Assembly (NCBI GenBank): GCA_013397435.1
Contig: VZRG01000357.1
Location: 62,001 to 126,000, forward strand
DNA: 64,000 nt
Reading direction: 5' to 3'
From: Erythrocercus mccallii
Taxonomy: Eukaryota; Chordata; Aves; Passeriformes; Dicruridae
The notes beneath the pieces were generated by a model that saw only the letters and a list, made by a program, of their open reading frames with translations, was not told the DNA's origin and searched no databases. Positions 35,989 to 51,100 of this stretch are shown here, one piece after another (the first letter of the stretch is position 1; every line of letters starts with the position of its first letter). The translations under genes were made by a program, and so were the position numbers.

Positions 35989-38900
35989 GTCTGACTGAGA
36001 GCCAAGCACTCCGTAGCTCTGTCAGAAAGCACTCAGTGTGTTCAGTTGTGCAGGAAACTCATTCAGCTGAAATATATCCAGCCATGGCACAAATTTCATC
36101 AAGATGGATTTTCTTAACCTCTTTAATCACTTCTGATATGTGTTAGGAAACTAAAAAGATATTGTGACAGAGAGCTGTCTATATGGAGATGATATCCATA
36201 TGCCTGTGTGGAGACCACCTTGCAGAAAAAAAAGGACCCCACCCATTTCCAGTGTCCAGACAACCTGTGGAAGAACAAATAGAAATATCCACTGAAATTC
36301 ATCAGGAACTGTTGTTCTTGCACTCACAGGTGGAGATTCAGCACCCTACAATCTCAATGGGGAAATTCAGAATAATAACCCAGGCCAGCCTCCCTCTCTA
36401 CAAACCATGGACACCAAGCCATGTTTGTGACTACAATGTCCTAGGGATGCTCTGTAACTACACACATCCCATAGACTTGGCAACCCTGCAAAGCCCTGAT
36501 GCAGCACAGACAACGCTGCAGAGAGTCAGCCACTCAAAAAGCTCTCAGAGCTGAAGAAGTTGCCTGGGTTAGAGCTCAAAATCACACAAGTGCAAAAAAA
36601 AAATGTAAAAAAGAACTCATTTGGTCCAGAAATTTACAGAATTGGGAAGAAATGGGGACCAATTGCTAAAAGTACAGGGTAAAAAACCAGTGTTTCAGTT
36701 TCCTGCTGCAGAAACCAAAGAATGAGTGATGTCTCAGGCAAAGCAGGCAGAGCACAGCCTGTGGCAAAGGGATGGAGACACCCAGATTCTGGTGGTCACA
36801 GATGCATGGCGTGGCTAGGGAGGACAGCCTATCAACACAGGAGCTCACATACTCCTTCATTTTTTCCAGCAACATGGACAGTAAGTACAAGGCTCGTCCA
36901 TCCTGCATCCCCAGCTGTGGGACTCACTAAGCTGAGAGTGCTGCATTCCTCAGTGACGCCTTCTGCTGCTGCTCCCTCCACCCAGCCAGGAAAACACCTC
37001 CCTGTGGGAGCTCCTGGGGAGCTAAGGCTGGTCCATCCCAGCTCCTCTGAGATTTCTGTGCAGCCACCAAGAGGGATTGTGGATCAAGTGACCTGGCTTT
37101 CCTGCAGAGATTGCTGCAGGGGGCCTGAGCTCTGTAGGGAAGGTGGAAAGGCTGCACAAGCCTGGGAGACATCAAAACAGAATTCTCCTGTTAATAAACC
37201 CCTGCTATTCTACCAACACATAAGATGCAACTGCAAAGAGCATGAGAGCTGCTCCTCACAAAAACACCCCACCTGTCCACTGAACCATGGCTCTGTGCCC
37301 TGCTGGCATGTGCTAAATGCCTGGGGGTGGGGAAAAAAAGACAATAATCTAAGCAAACTATTAAAACCCCTTCAATTTCTAAAGCAAAGTCCCAAGGAGA
37401 AGCCTTGTCAAAGACTGTCATTTGTATGTGCATCTCTCAGTTTCCCACACCTCTGAGTTTCCAAACAATGAATTTCCTCTTTCTTAATTCAGAAAAAAAA
37501 CCCACAAAAAACCAAACAAGAGGCCCAAAAGTTTTGTATGAGTGAACTCCAGGCCATAACACGTCATAACATGAACAAAACCCCCTTGTTTTTTTGGAGT
37601 TTAACTCTACAGTATCCCAAACACAGAGCAGTTCTCCTTCCAGCTCCCATCACTGTGTTGAGTTCAGGAATTCAGCTATGGACACTGACAATCAAGTTGG
37701 AAAGACCTTCTCTTCTGAGAGTTGCTTCTCATTCAGAGAACACTCTTCTTGTTCCTCCCACCAGCCCCACCTGGAAAGAGCTGCAGGTCTGGAGGGTGAA
37801 GCTACAGCTGCAGCTTCCAAAATGTCAGATAAAATCACATGCCATTGGATGCCATGCAGACCCAAGCATGTCTTTACTAACTCTGCACAAGGAAAAGGTT
37901 GTGAAAAGCCCTGATAGCTCTAAAATGAAAAAAAAAATGAGGAATCTCACCATCGAGGAAGTGTTTTGGCTCTGTTCTGCATTCAGTAGATCATGCTAGA
38001 ACTCTTCCAATGACAACTGTCCTAAAGGAAAGGGAAAGTCATCTGTCATCACATTATTCTGTTAATCCTCCTCCACATTCTGCTGCAGACATGAAGGGGT
38101 ACAAGGCTGCGCTCAGAAATCTAGCTCCTGGTGCTAAATTTGTGCTGGCACCCAACGGGTGCCATAAATAATCGTGTCTGATAGCACTCAGCTGAGTTCA
38201 GCTGCAGGGCTGGGATTTGCATTACAGTTTTTACCAGTTGTTCCAAAGACTGGTTCACTCATTAGCTGATGCTTTTGCCTGATAGTCAGTGCACAGCTCT
38301 ACCTGTTTGACAGGGATCATGTTTGGTGGATGACAATGCAGAAACCTCCCTGCTCAAAGAGCACAGGAGAGGTGTCATGTTTATTAATGCCCAGTGGCTG
38401 CAGCAAGTGCTTCTGCAGACAATACCCACGTTTGCTCTGCAAGAATGTGTAACTAATGCATTTCTGGAAGGGATCTCGTGAAGCAGAAACTGTGAAGCCA
38501 AGAACAGATAGGAACCAAACTTTCACTCACGGATGCATTTTGAAATTAAGAATAATTTCTAAAAAAGGAACTCAAATGAACAAAGAGATTGCAGAAGTAG
38601 AAATGCACAATTTGTGGTTCTCCTGGTCATTAGTTTGGAACATTCAAGACTTCCCAGAATTACATTTAATTTCAGTGATTACCTGCCTTTTTTTTAAATG
38701 AAAAGTGTGTAAATGTGAGAAAATAATTACAGTTAATATGAAGTGCTCTCTGAATCTTCTGTGTATCATTAAATATGCTGAAGCAAAGTCTGGATTTTTA
38801 TCAGTTATGAATGGGAGTTTAGCCACAGTGCACCAGTACAGACAGCTCAAGGAGCAAGAGGAAGAAGAGTTTACTCCTGGGAAGCAAGGAACATCTTCTC

Positions 38901-40391
38901 CACATCCTGTTAGGTTCAACCAAAGAAGAAAATGTTGAAAGAAAATCATCACACAGAGGAGGGAAGGTAAAGGTGGATGGAAGGGTTGACAGGAAACAGG
39001 GAAATGGTTCTGGAGAAATAATGAACAAGAAATAAGCACAGTGGGAGGACCAAGGGAACGAGTTGTGAGTGATGAATCTGTAGAAAGAAGGCAGGCACAG
39101 TCTTGTTCGTGTTTTTTAACATCTGAGAAATAACTTTTGTGGTTAGATTAGTTCCTCTCCCTCCTTGTGAACTTTTCCTGCTTGTAGAACAAGATGCAAA
39201 ATTTTAAAAATAAGGTTCAAGCCTTGAATTTCACCCTACAGATGCACCACAAGCATGATCAATAAGCAGTGCCTCATACAGCTGATGTCCAAGCACAGAT
39301 TTCAGGGAAGAGATTGCCTTTGCACCAGTCCTGTGCTCTGCTTGGGGAGCATGAAAACACCCTGGAAGAGAAATAAAGAGCATGGCCTGGGGCTGGAACA
39401 AGTTGGAAGGATCATCCTGCTGATAAAAATAACATCTTAAATGGCCATTTCTGATGGCTTAAGTAAAGAGATGTTGAAAAGTGCTGGTTCTGCCCGCCAT
39501 GAAAAGAACCCCTTGAGCAGTTCTGTGCCACCTGCTCCAGGGGTAACCCTGACCTCAGGATGGACCATGTGGTCACGCTGGCTTCTGCACTGGCAGTGCT
39601 GAGCTGCTGCTAAAACCATGAGCAGGGGACACATAACTGGGAGTTTTCTGGGGAGATAACTGGGGAATGCTGGAGAATGTCACAGTGATGGAAAGTCACT
39701 GCCTGAGCAAGCAGGAGTCTGCTCCTTATGCAAACCTGGAGAGGGAAAGGCCATTTCAGTACCTCTCGTATGCACTACATAGCAAAAAAAGCTGCCTGGG
39801 CTCTAAGAGGAGATGAGAGCTCATCTTCTGGCTTGTTATTGAATGATTGTGGGCTAATAGAGGAAAAATAACAGTAAAAGAATCAAAGAGAGTGTGGGTT
39901 AAGTAGCCAGGTAACACATCTAATGGAGATAATTGGCTGGGGTTTTTATATGCTCTTTATTAAAAACATGAAGATAAAAGGCAGGCAGTACCTTTAAAAA
40001 ATGTGTGGCTGAAGTGCAAGAAACACAAGTCACACAACACCTTCTCTAGAAGGGACTTCTGTGCACAGGAACAGCCGTGTTTCGTCCTCCTGGCTCCTCT
40101 GAGGTCCTGCCTGCACCTCCAGACATCTCTCTTAGAGGCAACAGAAGCAGACTCCTGCCTGCTCTTAACCCTTTTGAACAGATTAAGGCCAGGTGCTTGG
40201 CCTTGGGTCTGTCTGTACCTGTAACTCTTCAGAAAGAGTGTGCAGCAGCCTGCATTATCCTTTATCTCTGGTCTTTAATTCTTCTGGTTTTAGGATCTTT
40301 TGAAGTTCCTGGGAGCAGATCTCTGGAGCAACTCTTGTTCTGCTCCACCAGAAAATTCTGATCTTTCACAGACTGTGACAAAAACACCTCT
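35989..40391. other. Intergenic, no gene recognised
   Basis: Unique sequence. It contains the longest gap-free open frame outside HTR5A (36722-37456, 244 codons, +), which has no domain, no membrane segment, and a Ser/Pro/His-rich composition like that of translated noncoding DNA. Confidence 0.5.
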
Positions 40392-40492
40392 TCCCTGACA
40401 TGGTTTAGAGGTGAATTGTCAGTGCTGGGTTAATGGTTGGACCCAAAGATCTTGAGGGACTTTTCCAACCTAAACAATTCATGGTTCTATGG
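40392..40492 (+). mobile_element. CR1 LINE 3' end fragment
   Basis: GACATGGTTTAGAGGTGAAT leads into AATGGTTGGACCCAAAGATC and TTTTCCAACCTAAACAATTC, ending in a diverged ATGGTTCTATGG tail. It is the same CR1 subfamily as 33913-34192. Confidence 0.85.
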
Positions 40493-42102
40493 AAAGAAAG
40501 GAGGTCCTGGTGGTCCAAAGCTCAACTCCAGCCTACTTCAGATCCACACACTTATATTGTATTTTATATTAATTATATTATATATATTACAAATATTTAT
40601 CTAATGAGCTCACACTGGTACAAACTTCCCTCAACACCCAAATCTTTCATCCTGCACCATCAGGGATAGATTAAAGAGAGCAGAGGGCCACAAGATGTTA
40701 CAGGATGAACTGTTTTAGGTCCCTTCTCTTTCTTGTCAGAAGGGGAAATTGCAAATTCTGATTTAAAAAAATACATTTGACAAAATGCACTGGAGAGGGA
40801 TGCCATGAGCCCACCCAAGCTGCTCCATCAGCCCCTCCTCAAATGGACAGGGAGGGAGAAAAATACAGCAAAGGAATGGAGGTAAGTACAGGGAGCCATG
40901 GCTGTCATGGAGAAAACAGGCTCTGCTTGGGGAAATCAGTTTAATTTGTGACAATTAATCACAGTATGATAACACAAAGTAAGGAAAAATCCAAAAGCAC
41001 CTTCCCTCCAGCAATCCTTTCTTCCCGGACCCAACTTCACTCTCCAGTCTCCAAACTCCTTCCCCAAGCAGCACAGGGGAACAAGGGCCGGGGGTTGTGT
41101 TCTGCTCACATCACCTCATCTCCACTGCTCCTCCCTGCTCTCACCATCCACCTGCTGTAGCACAGGGTGCCCCCATGGCAGAGAGTCCTTCGTGAGCTCC
41201 AGTGTGAGTCCTTCCCAAGGGCTGCAGCTCTCCATGGCCTCCCACGGGGTCAGTCCTTCAGGCACAGCCTGCCCCAGCCTGGGTCACCCACAGGGTCACC
41301 AAATCCTGCCAGCAGCCCTGCTCCAGCATGAGCTTCCCACAGAGCCACAGCCTCCTTCCAGCATCCCCCTGCTCTGGTTTGAGGTTCTCCAGAGGCTCCA
41401 GGTGGATCTCTGCTCTCCCGCAGACCTCCATGGGCTGCAGGGGCACAGCTGCCTCACCACAGGCTGCAGAGGAACCTCCTGCCTGTCCTTCTTCACTGGC
41501 CTTGGGCTTTGCAGAGCTGTTCCTCTCACTTATTCTCACTCCTCTCTCCCAGCTGCTGTTGCACAGCAGTTTTTTCCCCCTTATCAAATATCACAGAGGC
41601 ACGGCCACTGCTGCAGATTGCCTCAGCCTTGGCCAGTGGGGGTGAGAAGGGGCAGGTGTGAGAGAGGAGGGATGGAAAAGCAAAGGAAGATGGGAGGCTC
41701 TGGCTCAGTGCAAATGAGGAGGAGAAAATACTCTTGATGTGGAATCACAATATGAGGAGAGACAAAATATTACCTGTTACTGTAATAGGTGGATTTGTTT
41801 GCTTTCTGCTCTGCATTGATTTTGGATTGTGTGAATCCAGTGACTTTAATACAGTAACTATTGATTTGTTGTGGTGAAAGAGAGCAGAGCATCTGACCAC
41901 ATCAGTCAGAAACAAACAAGGATCCTTTGGGGTTTACAGAAAAGATTTTGCTTCAGCTTAATTATAAACCAAACTATGAGTTCCAGTCCAGGTTTGGAAT
42001 GCAGAATTTCCTTTCAGGGGGTGACAAAGGATATTCAGCTACTGCACAGTAGCATCAAGGAAACTGGAAAGTCACTTCCAAGATCCAGAGGAGTTGTTTC
42101 AT
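40493..42102. other. Intergenic, no gene recognised
   Basis: Includes an AT-rich low-complexity patch at 40553-40600 (TATATTA-type). The 41.2-41.7 kb stretch is CAG/CTG-rich with domain-less open frames on both strands. Confidence 0.5.
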
Positions 42103-42190
42103 TGAATCATAGAATAGTTTGGGTTGGAAGGGACCTTTGGAGCTCCTCTGGTCCAGCCTCCCTGCAATAAGCAGAGACATCTCCAATGCT
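42103..42190 (-). mobile_element. CR1 LINE 3' end fragment
   Basis: On + it reads GAATCATAGAATAGTTTGGG, then TTGGAAGGGACCTTTGGAGC and TGGTCCAGCCTCCCTGCAAT, the reverse complement of the CR1 end. Confidence 0.88.
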
Positions 42191-45100
42191 CAGCGTGTTT
42201 GTTTTGCAGCATGGCTGCACTTCTCTTCCTTGTGGTTGTTGCAGTGATCAGATGATGAGCTCCAAACAAAGCCCTTGAGCTCTGTTTTGTCCCTCAAACC
42301 CACAAACTCACCTGCAGCACTCACACCCTGGTAGCTGCAGTGGCTCAGCCTCCACTGCCCTGTCCCTGCCCCCTCCTGGACACATTTCTGCCTCCTCCCT
42401 ATCTCCCTCCCTATCTCCCTGCCCTCCCTATCTCCAGTGCCCTGCCTGGGAAGCACCACGGTCATTCCTGCAGGTGAGGGAAGGCAGATGTGCCCCCAGC
42501 CAGGAGCCAGCTGCACTCTGCTCTGCCCAGACTACACCAGCATCTAATATCTACCTTCAGACACTTCATTAACCTTCTCCATCTAATCCCAGCTAAGCGG
42601 ATTTACCCTGATTCACTGCCAATCAATCAGTAATTGGGTTTGTTGACAGCCATAAAGGCAGAAATGCCCAGCTCTGTGCTTCAGACAATGTGTCTGATCA
42701 TTCCTTCCTCCTGGGTGTTTTTCTTTTTGGTTTGTCCTGGTGTGATTTGGAGCTAGTGAAATATTCCCAAGGTAATAAGACCCAGGACTGTCACCATCAA
42801 ACCCAAGCTGATAAATGCCCCTCAGTCTGCAGGGGAATGTGAGTCATTTGGGAGTTTGAGGATGTGAATCTGTCCTCAGTTGACATCACTTACCAAGCTT
42901 CTCAATGAAGCCCAGAGCAGCTCTTAGGAAGCCCTATTATTACTTTTCCATGATCCTCGATTCACTCAAAAACAAGTGAGGTTTTTGGAGCCTGGGAGCA
43001 TTACAGGCATCTGTCAGGGTCTCCAGCTGCAGCTGAGTTATCCTAAATAGCTGAAATACCCAAACTAATCCCAGGAAAAGAGCAAGATGACAGTGTGACT
43101 GTCAATTTTGGAGAGAAGTCCAAGCAACCAGCAGCTGCCTGGGGACTGCAGGCATCCCTCATTTAGGGATTTCTCCCATGGCCAGATGATTCTCCTGTAA
43201 CCGAGCAGTGTGCATGAGCCAACCTGAGCTGTGGAACTGCACTGAACTTTTCAGGTGTGACACCAAAAATAAAACCTGGCTGTGCCTCCATGCCAATCCC
43301 TGCTGGCACCTGTGTCAGCCCATGATTGAACCCCTGTGGCCCCATCAGCAGCACTGGGCCAGGGAAAGGTGGTGGTGGTGGATGCATCACCCTGGCAAAA
43401 CTCTCGGGATGTGACTTCTCTCCCTGGAGAATGCAGCTTTTCCTGTGCCTGCATTAAACAGCCCTGTGCAGGTACAAAGCTGCACAAACCAGGTGGGGGA
43501 GGGTGTTTGGAGCAGTGTAGCCCCAGCATCAAGCAGCAGGAGCGAGAGTTTTCTGTGTTATGTGCAGCTGAGGTAATTTATCACATTGAAAGTGCCACAC
43601 GGGAGCAAATGAGGTGGCTTGTTCAGTCTCTCGTGAAAAGGTGAAGCCACTTCCAAACAAAGCAGCTGTGAAGCTTTTTGGTCTCCGGAAAGCTCATGGT
43701 GGGATGTAAATATCACTGTCAGCACGGGAACTGCAGTGGGGGAGAATACAGAGTTCCTATAAAATAAGTTCTCAGGGAAAGCCTGAACACAGAAGCATGA
43801 GGGATGATTTGGGTCCTCACAGCAAAGAGGAAATACTGGAATTTGTCTCTCAGCTGCCTTCTCAGGTGGGTGGTGCAAAACAATGCCACTGCCTGCACAT
43901 CCTCAAAGCTCAGGCTGGTGTTGCAGAACAGACCTTTGCATGGCTGCCCACATGGGCTGCTCTGTCACAGGGACATTCCAGGGGAGATAAGTGATTAAGG
44001 AAGAAGAAAATTGATTTAATCTTGATTTAGGATAGCTGAAATGTGCTTTAGCAAGACTGACTCAGCTACATCCAGGAACACATCTGTCAGCCCAAACCAC
44101 TGAGCACCTGTGCTGCTGACCAGGAATTACCTTCTGTATTGATGCCTGGAAAAACATTAGTCCATTTATGCCCCATGGTGCTTGAGGACTTCTGATTGAC
44201 TGAGTAAATTAAAGCTGGGTGATTAATTCATTAAATAAATCATTTATTTGAAGAACTTCTCTCCTGTTTCGTTTGCAGATTGGATTGTGGCACAAACAGC
44301 ATCACACTGATTTGACATTATTTCTCAGCTACTTCCTAGCCATAACTGGAGCTCAGTCAGCAGTGCTGACAGCTCATTTCCCATGCTCAACAGCTGCAGT
44401 GCTGTCAGCAGGGAGCATTTCTGGCTGGTTCCTGACAGTCTCAGCCCCAATGGAAGAGGAATTGAGGCTTCACCCAAGCCAAGGTGCCATAAGGAGCAGA
44501 GGGATGAGTACAGCAGCACCTGGTTCCCACTGTCTGTAAAGAAACCCTGTGATTGCTCTGTCCTTTGAAGCAAGGTTTTTTCAGGGTTTTGATTGTGCCA
44601 TGGAAATCCACCCTGGGCTTCTGAACCTGTTCACAGGTTCTGAAGCTGTTCACAGGGAGGACAGCCTGCAAAGCACCCATAAACCCCTCCTCCTGTGCCT
44701 GCACAGACCAGATTTAGGGTTCACTCACTGCCTGGAGAGCTGGGGGCTAAAGCCAGTCCCTGTCCACTTCTCCTCCAGCCCTGACTTATTTGCAGGTGGA
44801 AAACCATCCTGATTGCCATAACCCCTGAGGAGCAGTGAGCCACCCTTGTCATGGCCAAGGAGAAATTTGGTTCCCCATGGAAATCGTTGCACATATTCAC
44901 TCAAACCAACTATTTCCAAATATTTATTCTGTTTATTCTTAAGTACTCCTGGCTCGTAAGCATTCCTTTGAGCTGTCGCTGCCTGAAATAGCCATGCAAA
45001 AGGTAACAACACAAACTTCTTTATAACAATACAATTTGTTCAAGTCTTTGACTCTGCAGCATTTTTCTATATTTTTCCCATGTAGAATTAAGATGGGAAG

Positions 45101-48100
45101 GGAACAAAGCAGGTGGAAATGGAAACAGAAAACCCATCCCAAAATTCAGGGTGTCTCCTGACTGTTAGTCCCTCCTGTCACTTTGCTCCTTTGTAAAAAG
45201 ACTAAAAAAGGAAATTAGGTGTCCACTTAATTAACATTTCTTTGGCCTTTCTATCTGAAAAGGAGCATGATTTTTACGATATGGGATACATGTTGAATAA
45301 ATCTGCCATCATTTGTGTACCATCTCTTGGAGGTTTTATAACTTGGAGCATCCAAATTGCACTGAAATAAAGATCAGGATCCTTTCAGTTCCATGTTCCC
45401 AATGGTACACGGCAAAGTCTTCAGCTCATCAGTGTTTTTAGCTTCATTTGCGTACTTACTGTTATATCTTGTTATTTTAAAAGAAGAAAAATCTACTTAT
45501 AAAAGAATATTTCAATATCAATAGAACCTCAGGCACAGCTTTGTTGAGCTGCCTTCTGCCTAAGAATATTCGTGTGTTTTCTCAAGAATTAGCTTGATGG
45601 ATTTCCCCCCTGCTCCTTGGCTTAGCAGTCCTGAAATCAATGGGATCACAGAAGTGGAAGGCAAAACTTCAAGATAATGAAGAGTATTTGGCACTTTTGT
45701 TATGAACACAGACTTGCCAGCCACAAAAGACTCATTCTGAAATTCAAAGCATGTGGGTTTGCTGGCTAGTGGTGGAAGGAATATTGGAATATTGACTCTG
45801 TTTACTTATACATGAGGATGATCTGCACTGCAGGATAAAAGAACAGAAAATAGGATGGCAGCTAGTCTCCAGAATTACCCAGATTCTCTTGAAAATCTAC
45901 TTACACTCTCCTAGTATGGAGTTTCTATGGGTGGGACTGAATTTTGACTTGTGAGAGCACAAGAAAGGTAAAATAGAATCCTATGTTCTGAGGGAAAAAA
46001 ATCATAGGTTGAGTGTCGATCTGAAGGAGTTGAAAGCCTATCCTAAAAAAAGCTTCTTGGAATCCAGATATTTACTATCATCTCACTAGAAACTCATTTA
46101 CTCACTTTTAGGAGCTGGGACATGCTACTGATACATAACTTTCCTGTCAACACGCAAAGTGAACATTCCCAGAAATCTACCGAAGCATTAATCAATCACT
46201 CAGTGGGACAGATGTGTTTTCTAGTAATAATAGTAATTCCCTCTAAAAGTCCTTGAAAGTTGGACTGCTGCTTACCAGGAATAAACAGAAATAGGAGGTT
46301 TTTTTCAAGTTATAAAGCCAGGCTGCTGCTGTGCTCATAGAAGCAGCAAAGTTCTGCAAAGGTCTTTTATTGGTCAGAGGTCCCAAAAAGATTACTTAAC
46401 TGAGGATATTTCTACAAAACACAGGAAAGAAGAAGGATGGCAGGTGTAGAAATATAAGCCAGCCTTTGAAAAGTGGATCAACTGATAATGAATCACTGCT
46501 AAATAGTTCACAGCTCTTTAGATTTTGTTACTTGGGTAGGGAAATAACTTAGACTCTGTCATCCTTGATAGCCTTGGGAAATAAAATACCAATGTATCCA
46601 TAAATTAACCCCAGAATGAGTTATGCAGCAAGACCACAACCATATTTTCCTCCCTCTCAGGCACAAAACACAAATGTGGTCTGACATCTCCATCCTCTCA
46701 CCCACTAACTTGGTATATATAAACACAGAAAATGGGTGTTCCAAAGCAGGATGCAAAGCCAATCTAAACCTCAGTCATTACCAGAAACATGTACTAAGCT
46801 TTCTTTAATTCAAATGAAGGAAAAGAGTGTTTTCAGGGGAGCTGCAGATACACCATGCATCTTTCCAATGCAAATCCTCAGTGTGGCTGAAATCTCAGCA
46901 CAGCTCAGGTTTATAGCCAAAAGGGGTTTCTTACACTCCAGGCTCGGGAAAACTGTGTTGAAGAAAGTCAATCTCTGTTACAGCTGAGCCATTCAGTTCC
47001 TCAGTCTTTAGGATTCCAACAGCAAAACAGAAATAAACTTCCTCAATCATCCTCAAACCCAGACCTGCTTCTATACAGGGTACACAGAAAAGATCCCTAA
47101 ACCTTAAATACCAAACCCATCCTTCCCTTTCTTCCTTTTATTGCCTGGTTTTAGTCACTCTGGTCCCTCCAAGAAGCACCATCATCCATCCCAGACACCA
47201 TCCTACCAAGTGCTTTATGCACACAAACAGGAATGGGATAAAGAAATGTCATCTTGGGTAAAAAACCCAAACCCAGTAACAAAAGCAATTATTAAGAACT
47301 ACACAAATAAATTGACATTTGAATAGACAGTGTTAATATCCACAATATAAAAATGTACAGTCCGGTCCAGGTGACTTAGAACCAGTGGAATTTTTTTCAT
47401 TGGTGTGCTTTAGATACAAAGGTTCTGCTACTGACATGGTTCTGCTGCCTTGAAGACAGTGATAAAATTTTCATTTACCTTTTGGTGGGCTCTCAGTTGG
47501 GCTCTGAATTGTAAATTTATTGCTGTAAATAATTTTTCATATAGATGTTAAAGAAAAAAAAAAGAAAGGATTTTTTTATGTAAGCCTTTTGGACATCTGA
47601 AAGCTCTAATCAATGTTTTTAATCTCTGGCAATGGGTAGCAGAGGTAAATTAAACACAAGTCTGAGTTACAGCAGAGCATCTGCCTTGGCTGCTCCACCA
47701 CCAGACTAGGTCCATTCCCAGAAAGAAGGGCAGGAGAGAGACGTGAAAATGAGGGCTCTGGACTGGGGCTGTGCAGCCCCTGGAGCTCAACTCTGCTGGC
47801 AAACTTGCCCCAGTTGGTTGTCCAAAACCTCCTCCTACTCCCCAGTTATTTTCCACTCCATTCCCAGAAATGCTCAATTGCGATAATCCATTCCGTGGGG
47901 AGAAGAAGGAAAATACAAGAATTTTAAAAATACAGCCTTTATGCCTTGTCTTTGTCTGAAAACTCCTCTAACTGAATGGCCCTGTGGCTTGCCAGTGCCA
48001 CAGCCTTGTGCATTTCCTGCCCAAGACAGCTCTGTTTAGGAAGCATCCTGATGTCAGCTTGGGGGATATTAAGCAGAGATTTGCACGTCACGGTGAATTT

Positions 48101-51100
48101 GCACTTTTCTGGGCTCTCAGGCACTTTCAGGTGGCCGTGGGAGGAATTTTTTTTCCAGTGAGAAGTAAACACAGAGGTGTTGGCCTCTCTGGGAGATGGA
48201 AAGCAGTTAACTTTGGAGCTAATTACAGGGAGGCTGATGGATGCTGACAGATGTATTGTCCTGGCGAAGGGCCTGCCGCTGGCTCTGCCACGAGACAGGG
48301 AGTAAAGCCTCTCTCCTCCTCTCAGCAGGCTCATGGCACCAGGGAGGAAGAAGACAAGGATGTCAGGACTTCTAATTAGACACCAGGAACCTGTGAAATT
48401 GGAGCATTAGAAGTGTTAGTTAAAAATGATGCCCCGAGGTGCTGAAGTGGAGAAGCAGGAGAAGGAAGAGCACAGTGGTGGGAATGAGGGGCTGGAGAGG
48501 AGATCTCCTGCTCATCCTCGTGTGAGGGGGTCTGCAGGGGTTTCCTCCTAGTTGTGTATCTACCAAAACCCTGCCTGCATTATAATTTGAGGTGTGGTTC
48601 CAAAAGCAGCTTTAAACCCAGGGTAAAGCCACTTCTGTTGAAAACATTGCTAGTATGGTCTGTCAGTCAGTCGTCCTCTAGCCTGGAGAAAACTGCTTTC
48701 CTGTAAAAAATGGAATGGACATTTTCCAGGTTCCCAGCTGTGCCACAGACAGAACAAAGAAAGACACTTCTTGAATTAAATTTTGTTGCAGATTCACTTG
48801 AAATCTTCTGCATGGAAAAGGAGCTTGTGCATATTGAGCTTTAGTCTGAAAATCATCTGGCACGTTAATGAAAGTCATTCACACCAGCTTGGAGGAGTGT
48901 TTACTGAAACTCTACCTCACCCTCACTAAGGGAGGTGCAGTTCTGACAGGCAGTGAAATGCACCTGGAGCACAGCTGGGGGGCAGTTCAATGCCAGAGGG
49001 AATGTGCACCAGGATCCAGCTGTGGCTGCAGCACAGCTGGGCTGTGCCAGTGCCCTGCACAGCCAGACCTGGGGCAGAAACAGCCCCGTGAGGGGATGCT
49101 CTGAGGAGCTGAGGGGCAGCAGCTGTAGCTGCATCTTGTGGGTTTTCTCATTCATCTGCAGAGTCAAATTTTCATTGTTCTGGTGGCCTGTAAGGCACAC
49201 TCCTTGTAAATTGTTGGATATTAATTGGACAAGGAGAGTTGCTGTGCAGAGGGATGACCTAACCATCAGATTCACTCCCACAATGTACTGAAAGCATCTG
49301 ACAGCAGTGGGAAGGACAGAGAAACTCCAAACCCACCAAAACAGCAGCCTGGGGTGGAACCCCCTTTCCGGGCCATTGTCCACCTCTCCAGCAGCACTGG
49401 ATCCAACTGAGCATCTCTGTGCACACTGGATACCTCCCTCACCATCACCACTGCCAGAGAGCTGATGGTGAGGCAAAGTATCTGATGGAGTTCTGCATCC
49501 ACTCTAGACCAGCCCCAACCGGATAATTTTACAGACCTGTGGGGCCATTGCTTTCTGCCTGGCATGAGTGATCACTTTGCAAACTGGTGGCATCACAAAG
49601 GCTAAAATTTGCTGACCTGGCCATAAGAAAAGCACTTTTCTTAGAGCAGTAGATCCCAAAATGAAAAAGGGCTGCTATCATATATCTGGCCCCTGATTTT
49701 TTATGTGTCCACAGCTCCTAAACAAAAGTAAGTACTAAGAGGTAAAACACCTCTATATATTTCTCACAGGCACTTAGGAAAATGAAACAATTTTAAGGAG
49801 GACCACGGGGAATTCTTCTCTCTCAGTGGGGGAATTCTATTATCTCTTCTCATGCTCTAGCATTGCTCATCAATATTAAACCAAATAAATAAGAGAGATG
49901 GGGATAAAAAACCATTCAGAAGCAGTCATTATCCTCAGACAGCTCTGCCTTGATCCTGCAGCTCGTGGCACCTTTCACCTTTGAAGCAGGGTGCTTGCTG
50001 TCCCCATGGAGATGCAGCACAACTCACCTTGTCTTATGGATGTTGGACATTTTGAAGAGAAGATAAAAATTTCCATTCTTTCCTGAGGGATTTCACACAT
50101 TTTAGCATCTTCCGAGATGTGCAGACAAACCAACCTGCCACCCCCTGAAGAACTGACGCACAGCAGAAGGGCTTTGAGAATGCAAAATCAAGACCATTTT
50201 CAATAGACTCAGTCACTGCTTTGTTGAGAGTTATTGATACCATTGCTCAAGGGATGTGCATCTCCCACAGGACTTCTGCTACTTGCAGTCATTTGTTTCC
50301 CAACTCTGCACATGCTGCATCCACACACAGGCAAGAGCAATCACCAGGAAAGTGAGACACAGCACAGGCTCATGCTCTGACCACAGAGCAGAAGGACTTG
50401 TTCCAGCAATCTCAGAGTTGCACGGTAAAAATAAAATTGCCATTATGCATGAAAGGACAGAGGATGAGAAATCACAATAGAAATTGTCTATTCTAATGAG
50501 AAAAAGGGTTGTATGGTGATGAGCAAAGAAAGGCATTTCAAAGGAAGGAAAACAATACCTTGTGTAAATTGCATGAGGCTGCTGTTTGCTTAGAGGGAGC
50601 AGAGGCCAAGGCCTGACAGTTTAATCAGAGAAATTGGTTAGGAAATGACCAGGGAAACATAATTCATTGTTCAAATGTCAAGCTGCTCATATCTAGAGAG
50701 AGGAGAATGTGCATTTAGCAGCAGCATTAGTACACTCCCCAAAAGAATATAAGAGAAACCAAAAAATTCATCACAGATCTGCCATGACTCAGGTATCCCC
50801 CATGCTCAGGCTGAGGATGCACAAGAGAGGAAGATTCATATTGCATTTCCCAGGAATTAGGTGTGATGGGCAAATACTGAGTGTGCTATCAGCCTGACAG
50901 AAGAGAAAACAAAGCTTTTCCCAGCCATTGGGCTCTGCATGATCTCATCACAGCAATAAGCAAGAGATGCATCTGCAGTAACTGGAGATATTGAACTGGG
51001 GCAGCCACGAGCAGACAGGAGGATTCAATCTAAGGGGTCAGGGGAATACTGCTAAAGTAGTTTATTTTGCAGGCAACAATAGATTAAGACAGATTTGCAG

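Noticed and set aside
36722..37456. 244-codon open frame, the longest gap-free one outside HTR5A
   Set aside because: No domain, signal, membrane segment or exon-like boundaries, and composition like translated noncoding DNA. One such frame in 64 kb can arise by chance.
41192..41737. 181-codon frame
   Set aside because: CTG/CAG-rich sequence with open frames on both strands and no domain.
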